NCBI GenBank assembly: GCA_014529385.2
Contig: CM043953.1
Span: 92,060,842 to 92,124,841 of the forward strand
Direction: 5' to 3'
DNA from: Adiantum capillus-veneris
Taxonomy: Eukaryota; Streptophyta; Polypodiopsida; Polypodiales; Pteridaceae
Length of the DNA: 64,000 bases
In this document: positions 54,706 to 64,000 of the stretch, one piece after another
How positions within the stretch are numbered: the first letter of the stretch is position 1
Layout: every line of letters begins with the position of its first letter
The notes under the pieces: generated by a model
What the model saw: only the letters and a program-made list of their open reading frames with translations
Databases searched by the model: none
What the model was told of the DNA's origin: nothing
Made by a program: the position numbers and the translations under genes

Positions 54706-56119
54706 TAGCTTGATGATTTGGGCTACAACAGCACATTTGGCAATGGTTTGTGGATAGTACACAAAGGTAATATTGTTGTAATCAAAGGTCAGAAGCATGG
54801 TACCTTGTATTCCATGCATGTGTCAGATGTTGATGATGCTTACATATCTATAGCCGAGCTGCTCTACTGAGTTGTGGAATTTCCGGCTAGGTCATATTAG
54901 CCAAAAAGGAATGAGAACTCTGACTCATTTTGGCTACTTACCTGTCTTGTCTTATGTTGACTTTCCTATTTGTGAGCATTGTATCTATGGCAAACATGCT
55001 AGGTCCGTTTATTTACCATTGAGTCAAAAGCAAGTTGAACCTCTAGATTTAGTACATAGTGATGTTTGTGGTCCTCTGTCAACCAAATCTCTAGGGAGGC
55101 CTAGCTATTTTGTGACATTCATAAATGACTCTACTCAAATGGTGTGGGCATATCCTTTGGAACATAAGGATCAACTTCTTCCTGTGTTCCAATTTTTTTT
55201 GGCACTTATTGAGAATCAGTCAGGTAAGAAACTCAAGAGGTTGCGGACTGACAACGGTGGAGAGTATGTCTCCAAGGAGTTTGACAATTTTTGTGCTAAA
55301 AGGGGGATTAAAAGATAGTTTACTGCACCATACACACCAGCTCAGAATGGAGTTGCTGAGTGCATGAATCGTACGATTCAGGAAAGAGTCATAGCCATGC
55401 TTTGTAGGGAAAATCTCACACAAGGCTTTTGGGAAGAAGACGTCTTGACCGTAGTGCACATTATAAATCGTTCGCCTAGTACGCCATTGAATTATGAGAT
55501 TCCAGAAGAGTTATGATCTAAACGTAAGCCCCACTATGACCATTTGTGTGTTTTTGGATTTGAAGGTTATGCTCACATGCCTAAACAACTTCGACAGAAG
55601 TTAGAGCCAAAGTCACACAAATGTATTTTCATTGGATATGGTGCAGATGGAGAGATGCGATATCGTCTCTAGCACCCAGAATCTCGTCGAGTCATCCGTA
55701 GTTCATATGTGATCTTCAATGAGTCGAAGATGCATAAACAACCTATCAAGGAAATAGAGGTTCGGAGAGTCACTTTTGAGGATATTGCCTCAGAGACAGT
55801 GAAATCAACTCAGCAGGCTAGTGATGTACCTTCCACTAGCAATGCTCCAGAGGGAGCAGATAGCAATGGTGAAGGAGTGAGACGGTCTACTAGAGTCTCT
55901 CATCCACCTACGTGTTTCGAGCCAGGTCTTGATTACATCATGTTGACCAATAACGGTGAGCCAAGCTGCTACCAAGAAGCCATGATGACGGATGATGTGG
56001 TGAAGTGGGAACAGGCTATCGAATCTGAGTACAACTCAATTCTGGCTAATGACACTTGGGAACTGGTAGAATTGCCAAATGATGCGAAAGCTTTACCTTG
56101 CAAATGGGTTTACAAGAAG
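54706..56119 (+). pseudogene. pol: Copia integrase and RT start, decayed
   Basis: Pre-integrase segment LWNFRLGHISQKGM (the first zinc His is Asn) and CEHCIYGK. Core motifs VHSDVCGPL, RTDNGGEYVS and NGVAECMNRTIQ keep D, D, E, with stops at about 55,316, 55,515 and 55,671. A linker rich in Ser/Thr/Glu follows, then the RT start LPNDAKALPCKWVYKK, where the 3.4 kb insertion cuts it. Confidence 0.85.
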
Positions 56120-56964
56120 AACTTTGTAAGATTTCCAGTTTTTGAAACCTTAGAAATTGTACAAAGCCTGTTAAATTTAACTTGGTTATTCAGAAAACAC
56201 TGTAGAATGATCCAACTATGGCTGATATTGGTATTTTTGGAACCGTAACCAGAGCTTTACTATGGTTAGAATTTTTCAGAATCAAATTCCGATGAAGTCT
56301 AGAAAAGTTACAGGATCTGAAAGGTTACACTAGGAATTTAATTAGTTAAGTAAAATTGAATGGTTTCAGTAATTATTATTGCTAAAGACTTTCCTATCCT
56401 AAGGTTCTAGAAATTGCAGATATTTCCAATTTTCATCATTAAAAATCAGGGAAATAAAACTGATTCTGGAAGCTGGGGGGGCTGTGTGGAGCCGTGGGGA
56501 ACTTTCCCGAGATAGAATTAGCAGTAGGTGGCGCTAGTTGAAAGCTGGGTCCTTGCTTGAGGTGCCAAAACCTGCCAGAAATAGCCCAGGGGCCTTGAAA
56601 AGCTATAAAAAGATCCCCTTCCTTCACAAAAAATTAGACTCGGAGCCTTGGTACATTCTCTCTCATCTAGAGGAAGCTCTACGCAGAAATCACTAGAGAG
56701 CAAAGCTCTAGTTGGTTAATCAATCGTAATTAGCACTAACCTTTTTTAATTAGTAAAACTATGCTAACCTTTTTACATTTTTCTTAATTAATTTAAGATT
56801 AAACCTATGTATACTCTAAAATTCTCCCCTAATTCAAAATTCTCTGCTGATTATTGAGATTAAGCTTATGGACACTAAGCTAATTAATTATTATATTATA
56901 TTAGGACTGAAATTACCAATTTTAATCATAAATTAATGATATTTATACTAGTTAAATTTAGATT

Positions 56965-57800
56965 AAGATGAGATAATTATCAAAGCTGTGTTAGACTGTC
57001 ATTATACAAGAAAAATTATCTTTTAATTTTTTGAGTAATTTTTATAATTATTTAAGCAGAATTACACTATTTTTAAGAGAAAAGTAAAGGGAAAAATGAT
57101 CAAATTAATCCAAAATTCTTTGAGATAATTATCAGAGGTAAATCACATTTTATGGAACTCGTGATAATTATTTAACCTCAGATAATTAGTTTAACTAATT
57201 ATCTCAATAGAATTATGTTGTTTTTAGAAAAAAATAAAACGAGGAAAATAGCAAAGCAATCCAAAATGCTTTGACATAATTATCAGAGAAAAATATATCT
57301 TATGAAACTTGTGATAATTATCTTAACGTCAAATAATTAGTTTAATTAATTATCCCAACAGAATTACACTGTTTGTAGGAAAAAATAAAAGGAAAAAAAG
57401 CAAACTAATCCAAAATGCTTTCAGATAACTATCAGAGGAAAAACACATTCTATGGAACTTGTGATACCTCAAAAAATTAGTTTAACTAATTATCTCAATA
57501 GAAAAACACTATTTTCATGGGAAAATAAGAAAAAGAAAATAGTAAACTAATTAAAAAAGCTTCTAGATAATTATCAAAGGTAATAAACATCTTAAGGAAA
57601 TCGTGATAAATATTTACCCTCAGATAATTAGTCTAACTAATTATCTCAATAGGAAAAACACTGTTTTTAAGGGAAAATAAAAGGGAAAAAATGGCAAATT
57701 AATCCAAAAAACTTTGGGATAATTATCAGAGGTAAGACACATCTTGAGAAACCCGTGGTAAATATCTTAACCTCAGATAATTAGTGAGATACTTATTTTC
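56965..57800. repeat. ~150 bp AT-rich tandem repeats, about six units
   Basis: The unit marker agataattatcagagg occurs near 56,970, 57,121, 57,268, 57,420, 57,562 and 57,716. Most units carry a near-palindrome gataattagtttaactaatt followed by atc. Confidence 0.8.
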
Positions 57801-58269
57801 ATTAAAAGTAATAGATTTTGTGTATAAACCTGGGAAAAGAAATTAGTAAATGAATTTATATAATTACCCAATAGTTAGCAGAGGTCAGAAATCACTCTTG
57901 AAGGGTGGGAAAATTACCTTAGTCTAAATAATTAATATAATTTGTTACTATCAGCTAATTCTGCCTAAATTAGTCCATAACTATAGAAGGGAAAAGTTAT
58001 AAATCAATTTTATGAGTTAACCAGAAAATTCTTAAAGATAGAACATATGAAATTCCATAATTATATGATAAAATCCAGTAAAATAGCCTCCATAATTATA
58101 TGATAATTATGGGAGAATACTAACAGTACAAAAAAGTTACAGGATAAATATCTCATCCAATAACTAACAAGGATACCTATTTATTCCAAAAATCCCTAGT
58201 TTGGGTAAAAAGGAAGAAAAGAGATTATTCATTTAATCCTTTCATCGATTAAGTCTAAAGGCTGCCAAT

Positions 58270-58458
58270 ATGGCTCCAAAGAGAACCAGAGGAAAACCTC
58301 TTACCGATGAAGAGGATATTGGCAACAAAAGAAATAAAGCAACTCATGACCATGAGGCTGGGCCTAGTCATAGGCCTACGGAGGAAAGTCTACAGGCACC
58401 AGCACAGCAACACATGGCCGACCAGTCACACAGGTGGATTTCCATTTTGTTCACTTAA
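58270..58458 (+). other. Small ORF in the 3.4 kb insertion
   Basis: 62 codons, MAPKRTRGKPLTDEEDIGNK followed by a hydrophilic His/Gln-rich stretch, ending near HRWISILFT. Codons after about 58,435 look like an intron (possible donor cag/gtggat), and a second piece at about 58,690-58,962 (MSNDGDSAMDESVSSVHMES, then YYLGHQVYPRGTARLYGQPV) could be a later exon. No family recognised; it may be chance. Confidence 0.3.
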
Positions 58459-59554
58459 GTCTTTAATTAGATTAAAGTTTATTTCTAAATTAACATTGCA
58501 TACGTAAGGATTAGGAAGGATAAACTGGCTATAAATGGAAGGTAACTTCCAAGAAACCAACGAGCAATGATTGTAAATAGGAAAGAAATGATTGGGTTAT
58601 GACTGATTGACCTAGGAAAGAAATGTTTGACCATCCTTAAGACAGTTTGTCTCAAGACACCTCTCATTCCTTGGAATATTTTACTCCAGGTAATGAGTAA
58701 TGATGGTGATTCTGCCATGGATGAGTCCGTTTCTTCAGTGCACATGGAGTCTTTACCCTATGCTTGTGGATATTACTTAGGACATCAAGTTTATCCTAGA
58801 GGAACTGCTCGGTTGTATGGGCAACCGGTTGGCGTATGGGCGCCCGGACTATGGGTGATGGTTTTTTCCACCCCGATTTTTATAAATAAGGAATGTGTGC
58901 CGTTTTTTCACCCCTGTTTAGGTGGTCTTGAGACAAGCTGGTATTGGTCAGAAATACTTTAGAATGACAGTACCTTGTCTTAAGTCTAAAGATGTTTGTT
59001 TGCTAAAAGAATGTTTCCAATACTGTTTTCAAGGGTTGTCGTAATGAAATTCAATTATGAAAGCTAAAAGAAATCATTTTTTTAATTGTGAGAAGATGTG
59101 GTAGTAATTAAACAACAAAGAATCATGTGTGAGTGCGGGGTGGTAAGTGGGGATTGACTAAGGTTGTCAATCATGGACGGGTGGACCTGATTAGTCAGAT
59201 AACTATCCATTGCAGCGCACTAAAAACGTCTAGAAACTTCTTCATTTGGAAGAGGAATCCACCAACGGCTGTGCCCTCACATATGTTAGGGGGGAAAAAG
59301 AGTTGGCTAAGGAAACCTTAAGTTGAATGATGGAAGTTAATTTGAATAGTTTTTTTTTAATTCAACAAGTTGTCCCATTTCCAGTGCGAGACAGGACTAG
59401 GTCTCCTTCTAGGGCTATAAACCTAAACCATTATCAATGGTAAGGGCGAATTCCCTGGAATTCTTATTGTTTAGGGACTCACATTTTATTAGGCCTAGAG
59501 ACTTGTTAAGGGTCCCATCCCCCTTTTGGTGTCGGCGGGTTTGGGGTCTTCACA

Positions 59555-60992
59555 AAATTTATCTCAAGTGATCCAAATCCAAAGTAAAAGGCTAAACTTG
59601 TAGTTAAAGGGTTCAAACAGCAAAGGGAGTCGATTTTGATGAAATCTTCTCGCCTGTGGTCAAGATGACAGCACTTAGAACCGTACTTGGTCGTGTAGCA
59701 ATTGAGGACATGGAACTGTCCAAATGGATGTGAAGACAACATTTCTTCACGGGGATCTCGATGAGGATGTTTACATGCAGTAGTGTGAAGGGTTTGTTCA
59801 GGAGAACGCATCTCGTGAGAAGCTAGTATGTAAGCTCAAAAAGGCACTTTATGGCTTAAAGCAGGGTTCAAGGTAGTGGTATCATAAATTTGATGCATGT
59901 ATGAGGTCTCAAGGGTATAAAAGGAGCAAAGAGGATCACTGCTTGTACACAAGAAAGCTAGATGACGGATTGATGATCATGCTAGTTTTGTATGTTGATG
60001 ACATGCTTATAGTTGGGAAATCCATTGCAAAAATTGCCAACTTGAAGAAAACACTTAGCAATAATTTTGCAATGGGGATGCTACACACTTTCTTGGCATG
60101 CAAATCAAAAGAGATCGCAAACGTCGTATTCTTGAGTTATCTCAAGAAACATACATTGAAATTGTTTTGCAGCATTTCAATATGCAGGGGGGGAAAGCAT
60201 TGAGTACCCCAATGCAAGCATTCTTGAAACTCAGGAAGGAAGATGCACCCAAATCTGATGTTGAGCGAGCTGAAATGGCTAAGGTACCATATTCTTCGGT
60301 AGTGGGTAGTCTCATGTATGCTATGGTGGCCACAAGGGCAGACCTTGCTTTTGCAGTGGGAGTGGTAAGCCGATATATGTAAAATCCTCACAGCAAGCAT
60401 TGGGAAGGAGTGAAGCACAATATTAGGTACCTCAAAGGTACGGTTCATAGGTGTTTATGCTTCGGGAACAATGATGTATCCATCGTGGGTTATGCGGTTC
60501 AGACTATGCAGGTTGTGTCGACAATATGATATCGACATTTGGCTATGTATTCATATTTGGTAGAGTAGAAGTATCTTGGAGGTCCTGTCTTCAAGACTGT
60601 ACATCGTCTTCCACTACGAAAGCAGAGTACGTTGCATTGTTGGATGCAAGTAGAGAGGCTGTATGGTGATCTCGCTTGGTCAAAAATCTTGGCATTGATG
60701 AGACTCCAGTGATATATTGTGATAGTCAGATTGCTCTTGCATTGGCAAGAAATCGTATGTTTCACTCCAAATCAAAGCACATTGAAGCCAGGTATCATCT
60801 TGTGAGAGATTTCTTGGCCAAAAAGCTCATTGATTTGGTCAAGGTACACACTGATGACAACCCAACAGATGCTTTGATAAAAGGCTTAGCTTTGGAGCGG
60901 TTTACACATTGCAGTGAGTTGATGAGTATAAATTGAAGACACTAGATTGCTTCATGGTTGTACATATTAGGTCACTTGGGTTGAGTTGGCTT
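59555..60992 (+). pseudogene. pol: Copia RT and RNase H, decayed
   Basis: Continues the RT after the insertion: SSDPNPK, AKLVVKGFKQ, frameshift, VDFDEIFSPVVKMTALRT-type text, KKALYGLKQGSR, LVLYVDDMLIVGKS (active site intact), frameshift near 60,090, SLMYAMVATRADLAFAVGVV. RNase H: VIYCDSQIALALARNRMFHS, HIEARYHLVRDFL. Several stops. Confidence 0.85.
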
Positions 60993-60994
60993 TC

Positions 60995-61005
60995 AAGTGG
61001 GAGTT
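60995..61005 (+). other. Polypurine tract of decayed Copia element
   Basis: aagtgggagtt just before the LTR; same position and near-identical to aagtgggaggt of the other Copia elements. Confidence 0.85.
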
Positions 61006-61193
61006 TGTTGGGATTTAGGCCAACAGCCACTTACTACTAACCCATCTACTAACTTAACCATTACACACTTATTCTTTAATACAACAGAATAAGGAGCTGC
61101 AACAGAATAACGTTGCTATGAGCTCCACCCAACAACAAGTCTCTTTCTCTGCTCTCACACTTGCACTCGCACACGCTTCCCGCGGCACCTTCA
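61006..61193 (+). repeat. 3' LTR of decayed Copia element
   Basis: TGTTGGGA...CCTTCA, 188 bp; length and ends parallel the 190-192 bp LTRs at 6,552 and 39,907. Confidence 0.75.
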
Positions 61194-61244
61194 AATACAT
61201 CAATTCTCAACGGCGTGGTTCTATTAGCAAAGTAATCCATCACA

Positions 61245-61645
61245 CCATGGTTTCTTCATGCATAAATTTCCATCAAGAGACTAAACGGAATGTCAAGCCC
61301 GTGGAAAAAAAAGACAAAAATGATGCAAAGGGGAAAACCAATGTTCAAAATTCTTCCCAAGGCACTTCCAACAACAACAACAACAATGGGTCCAAGGAGA
61401 AGGGAGTTTACAAAGGCAAAAACAAACTCCCTCCTGAAGAGCTTGAAGATTTTTGCAAGGACCATAAGTGCTTCAAGTGTGGGAAGCAAGGACATGGCTA
61501 TCGTTCTTGCCCCAAAAAGAATGCTCACAATGAGACTCCTAGGGATCCCACCATCAAAGCTCCAAAAGAGGATGTTCATTGCAAAGGATCATCACTTTCC
61601 TATGCTTGCGGAAAGGTAAGATTACATGATGACCTCATCTTATGA
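61245..61645 (+). pseudogene. gag: Gypsy gag C-terminus with zinc knuckle
   Basis: Lys/Asn-rich stretch (KTNVQNSSQGTSNNNNNN), then LPPEELEDFCKDHKCFKCGK with knuckle CFKCGKQGHGYRSC (CX2CX4HX4C). The open frame extends left into the Copia LTR only by chance. Confidence 0.8.
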
Positions 61646-62070
61646 TGACTTCATCTTGTTTGCCCTTGGCTCTACTCACAACTTCATATCAATGGAGTTG
61701 GCCACCAAGTTGGGCATTCAAGCTTTCAAGATGCGAGATATGGTAATGGCAGGCACAAATTTCAAGGGACAACAAGCCTCTGTTACTCCCTTGAGGGAAG
61801 TTGAGGCTTCATGTCCAAATCTATGTCAACAAAGAATACTTCTTCATCTCTCCTCTCCAACATGAGGATGCTATCCTAGGGGCGCCATGGTTTGATTGCA
61901 TGGCTGCCAATATGAAGTTCCCTAAAAGGAGAATCTACTTCACCTACAGGGGAAAGAACATGTATATAGATGCTAGTGAGCGTGGTCGCACTATTCTACT
62001 TGTAAATCCTCTTGCTTTTGATAAGTCAATGAAGACCTTAGTTTCTACGTACATGATTTTTGTCATTTAG
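61646..62070 (+). pseudogene. Gypsy protease, decayed
   Basis: FALGSTHNFISMELATKLGI (the usual D-S-G-S-T reads A-L-G-S-T, so the catalytic Asp is lost), frameshift near 61,800, then DAILGAPWFDCMAANMKFPK (ILG-PW motif). Confidence 0.75.
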
Positions 62071-62130
62071 TCTCTAAAAGATCCTAGTGGTCCATCAAAT
62101 GTAAATGGTAGGAACCAAGAAGATCTAGAC

Positions 62131-63110
62131 TTGCCTTATTTTCTAAAAGGATTCCAAGATGTGTTCATTGATGATATCCCTATGGACTTACCTCCAAAAC
62201 AAGGGGATGATGAACATCGCATTGCACTCCTTCGAGGAAGCTCACCGCCTAACATGCCTCTTTATCGAGTCTTACAAGCTCAACAAGAGGAGATCATAAC
62301 GCAAGTACGAGAATTTGTAGACAAAGGGATGGTGAGGCCTAGTTCCTCTCCCTTTTGTTCTCCAGTCCTTTTAGTGCAAAAGAAAGATGGTACAGACCGT
62401 ATGTGTGTGGACTATCAATCACTAAACCATATCACTATCAAAAACAAATTTCCCGTGCCTCGGGTAGAAGATATGTTTGATAAGCTACAAGGCTCTACCT
62501 AATTCAATAGGATTGACCTTAAAAGTGGCTATCATCAAATAAGGATAGTGGATGAAGATATTCTAAAGACCACGTTTCGCACAACGTTTGGTAGTTATGA
62601 ATATCTAGTCATGCCTTTTGGCTTGACTAATGCACCAGCTATGTTCAATCGTCTAATGGATAAAATTTTTAGACCTTATCGTAAATTCAATGGAGTATTA
62701 TTTGATGATATCATCATCTACTCCAAGTCTTTGGAGGAACATAAGCAACATCTCCAAGTGATTTTTCAAGCATTGAGGGAGAATAATCTTTTTCTCAACC
62801 AAAAGAAAAGTGAAATTTTCCTTCAAGAGATTCAATACTTAGGTCATATTATCTCTGAAAATGGCATCCGTATGGATCCATCGAAGTTAGAGGTAATAAA
62901 ATCATGGCCTAATCCAAGGAATCTACATGAGCTAAAAAGCTTTATTGGTATGTGCGCATACTATAGACGCTTCATAGCAAAATTCTCTCAAATAGCAGGA
63001 CCACTACATGACTTAACTAAGAAGAACGTTAAGTATGTATGGACTGGTAAGGAAAAAAATGCTTTTTATGAGCTCAAGGAGAAGCTTATTTCCCAAAACC
63101 AGTCCTCATG
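62131..63110 (+). pseudogene. pol: Gypsy reverse transcriptase
   Basis: GMVRPSSSPFCSPVLLVQKK, DRMCVDYQSLNHITIKNKFP, TAA at 62500 in GST/FNRIDLKSGYHQIRI, VMPFGLTNAPAMFNRLMDKI, active site GVLFDDIIIYSK, YLGHIISENGIRMDPSKLEV, MCAYYRRFIAKFS. Frame breaks near 63,090. Confidence 0.93.
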
Positions 63111-63528
63111 CTTCCGGATCTCTCAAAGCCCTTTGAGGTCCAATGTGATGCTTGTGGTGATTGCCTTGGAGCAGTTTTGCTTCAAGAAGGGCATGCCATA
63201 GCATATGAGAGCCGAAGGCTCAATACAGATGAACGAGTCTTGGGCATTTATGAGAAAGAGATTTTAGATTTTCTACATGTCCTAGACACATAGAAGCACT
63301 ACCTACATGTCCTAGACACATAGAAGCACTACGTATTAGGGACTCCATTTATCCTACAAACCGACCACTAAAGTCTCAAGTATCTCATGACGCAAACCAA
63401 GCTTTCTGACAAATAAATGAGGTGGGAAAATTTTCTTCTGCAATTTAATTTCCATATTGCTCACATTACTGTTAAGCACAATCAAGTGGCCGATGCACTT
63501 TCATTCAAGAGAAAGGTAATGTCATAAA
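63100..63528 (+). pseudogene. pol: Gypsy RNase H with a 30 bp tandem duplication
   Basis: LSKPFEVQCDACGDCLGAVL, AYESRRLNTDERVLGIYEKE. A repeated catgtcctagacacatagaa block at about 63,278 and 63,307 duplicates part of the domain with a TAG in each copy. Then LKYLMTQTKL and HNQVADALSFKRK (final motif). Confidence 0.85.
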
Positions 63529-64000
63529 ATCTAATCTCTAACCAACCCAAATGATTTTCTCATATCAAATTGATCACTTAATGTGGGAGAATAAACAGGA
63601 ACAAGCGTTAAGATATAGACATGTGCTTATAGATCTATTTCAACACAAGGCCAATGGTAAAGGGGCCCAAATGAGATATGGTCTATCAAAGAGAAAGGCT
63701 AACCAATGGAGCATAAGACCTTAGGGTTAGCTTCATTGAAGACATCCAATAAAGTGTGTAAAAGTCCTTTGACCGTAGGTAAACTAGGGCTGAGCTAGAG
63801 GTGGGAACCCGGCCCAAGCTTGAGGTGGAAACCTGGCCCACACTTTAAGGTGCTTGAGGTTCTTGATGACTGAGGTGCTTGATGATTGAGATTCTTGAGG
63901 TTCTTGACGTGCTTGAGATGCTAGGGCCGTACTTGAGGTGAGAACCTAGCCCAAGCTTGAAGTGCTTAAGGGCCAAGCTTGTGGTGGGAACTGAACCTAT
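63529..64000. other. Non-coding tail with gcttgaggt minisatellite
   Basis: After about 63,780, irregular repeats of cttgaggtg, cttgatgac and gggaacc(c/t)ggcccaagc; no gene. No integrase follows the RNase H. Confidence 0.6.

Larger units (their letters stand above)
56125..59554 (+). mobile_element. 3.43 kb TG...CA insertion in Copia RT (possible solo LTR)
   Basis: Flanks aactt (56120-56124) and aaatt (59555-59559), a 5 bp duplicate with one change; removing it restores the RT text CKWVYKKNF|ISSDPNPK in frame. A TATA box (tataaaa, 56,604) and a leader fit a promoter-bearing LTR. It contains ~150 bp AT-rich tandem repeats and two small ORFs (58.27 and about 58.7 kb). No gag, pol, primer site or polypurine tract seen. 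Confidence 0.65.
53508..61193 (+). mobile_element. Decayed Copia element, 5' LTR missing, split by a 3.4 kb insertion
   Basis: Domains in Copia order: gag (53.5 kb), protease (54.5 kb), integrase (54.9-55.4 kb), RT start (56.1 kb), insertion, RT rest and RNase H (59.6-60.9 kb), polypurine tract and a 188 bp LTR (61006-61193). Many stops and several frameshifts. No 5' LTR or primer-binding site is visible. Confidence 0.88.
61194..63528 (+). mobile_element. Truncated Gypsy fragment (gag end to RNase H)
   Basis: Gag zinc knuckle, protease, RT and RNase H remain; no LTR, capsid or integrase. The left edge is the LTR of the Copia element, so the Copia element may have inserted here. RT style (F-D-D box, PYRKFNGV) suggests the chromovirus branch, which is inference. 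Confidence 0.8.

Noticed and set aside
61118-61244. N-terminal part of the 175-codon frame as a gag start
   Set aside because: It overlaps the Copia 3' LTR (61006-61193), so it is chance read-through; real gag similarity starts later.

Overview
This window is plant nuclear DNA made almost entirely of nested transposable elements. I see no intact host gene. The only host-derived coding signal is a decayed PLS-type pentatricopeptide repeat (PPR) sequence on the minus strand near 41.4-43.1 kb. Nested Ty3/Gypsy, Ty1/Copia and CACTA elements, long (GA)n/(TC)n tracts and the PPR style suggest a land plant with a large genome. A seed-free vascular plant (fern) is my best guess, but that is inference from style, not proof.

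Layout. From the left edge to 41,436 everything lies inside one minus-strand CACTA (En/Spm-type) DNA transposon. Its right terminus (CACTACAAGAG... read on the minus strand) sits inside the PPR remnant; its left terminus is outside the window. The CACTA transposase gene has been split by insertions: (1) a 20.8 kb plus-strand Gypsy element at 2,809-23,600 with 940 bp LTRs; (2) a 5.7 kb gag-protease-only Gypsy element at 24,816-30,513 with 1,141 bp LTRs; (3) a Copia element at 31,861-40,098 with ~191 bp LTRs, itself split by (4) a minus-strand, gag-only Copia element at 36,850-39,421 carrying (GA)n in its LTRs. All four have TG...CA ends and target-site duplications. LTR differences counted by eye fall in the order nesting predicts.

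Right of the CACTA element are the PPR remnant (41.4-43.1 kb), a microsatellite-rich stretch (43.1-45.0 kb), a tandemly duplicated block of an unidentified decayed coding sequence (45.0-53.1 kb) split by a probable 2.7 kb solo LTR (48,105-50,824), a decayed Copia element (53.5-61.2 kb) split by a 3.4 kb TG...CA insertion (56,125-59,554), a truncated Gypsy gag-pro-RT-RNase H fragment (61.2-63.5 kb), and a short minisatellite.

Most unusual part. The 20.8 kb Gypsy element carries (a) an unrecognised ORF upstream of gag; (b) a gag-proximal protease whose catalytic Asp is replaced by Glu, plus a second retropepsin-like domain with an intact DSGA after the integrase; (c) an exact-register duplication of the integrase zinc-binding module; (d) a ~1000-residue downstream ORF cluster with a long coiled coil, possibly with its own promoter and intron; and (e) a perfect 24 bp palindrome repeated at 7 places (6 close to perfect), four of them in a 284-285 bp tandem array, with half-sites in both LTRs. 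I regard this combination as the best candidate for an undescribed system. No rRNA gene, tRNA gene or CRISPR array was seen.
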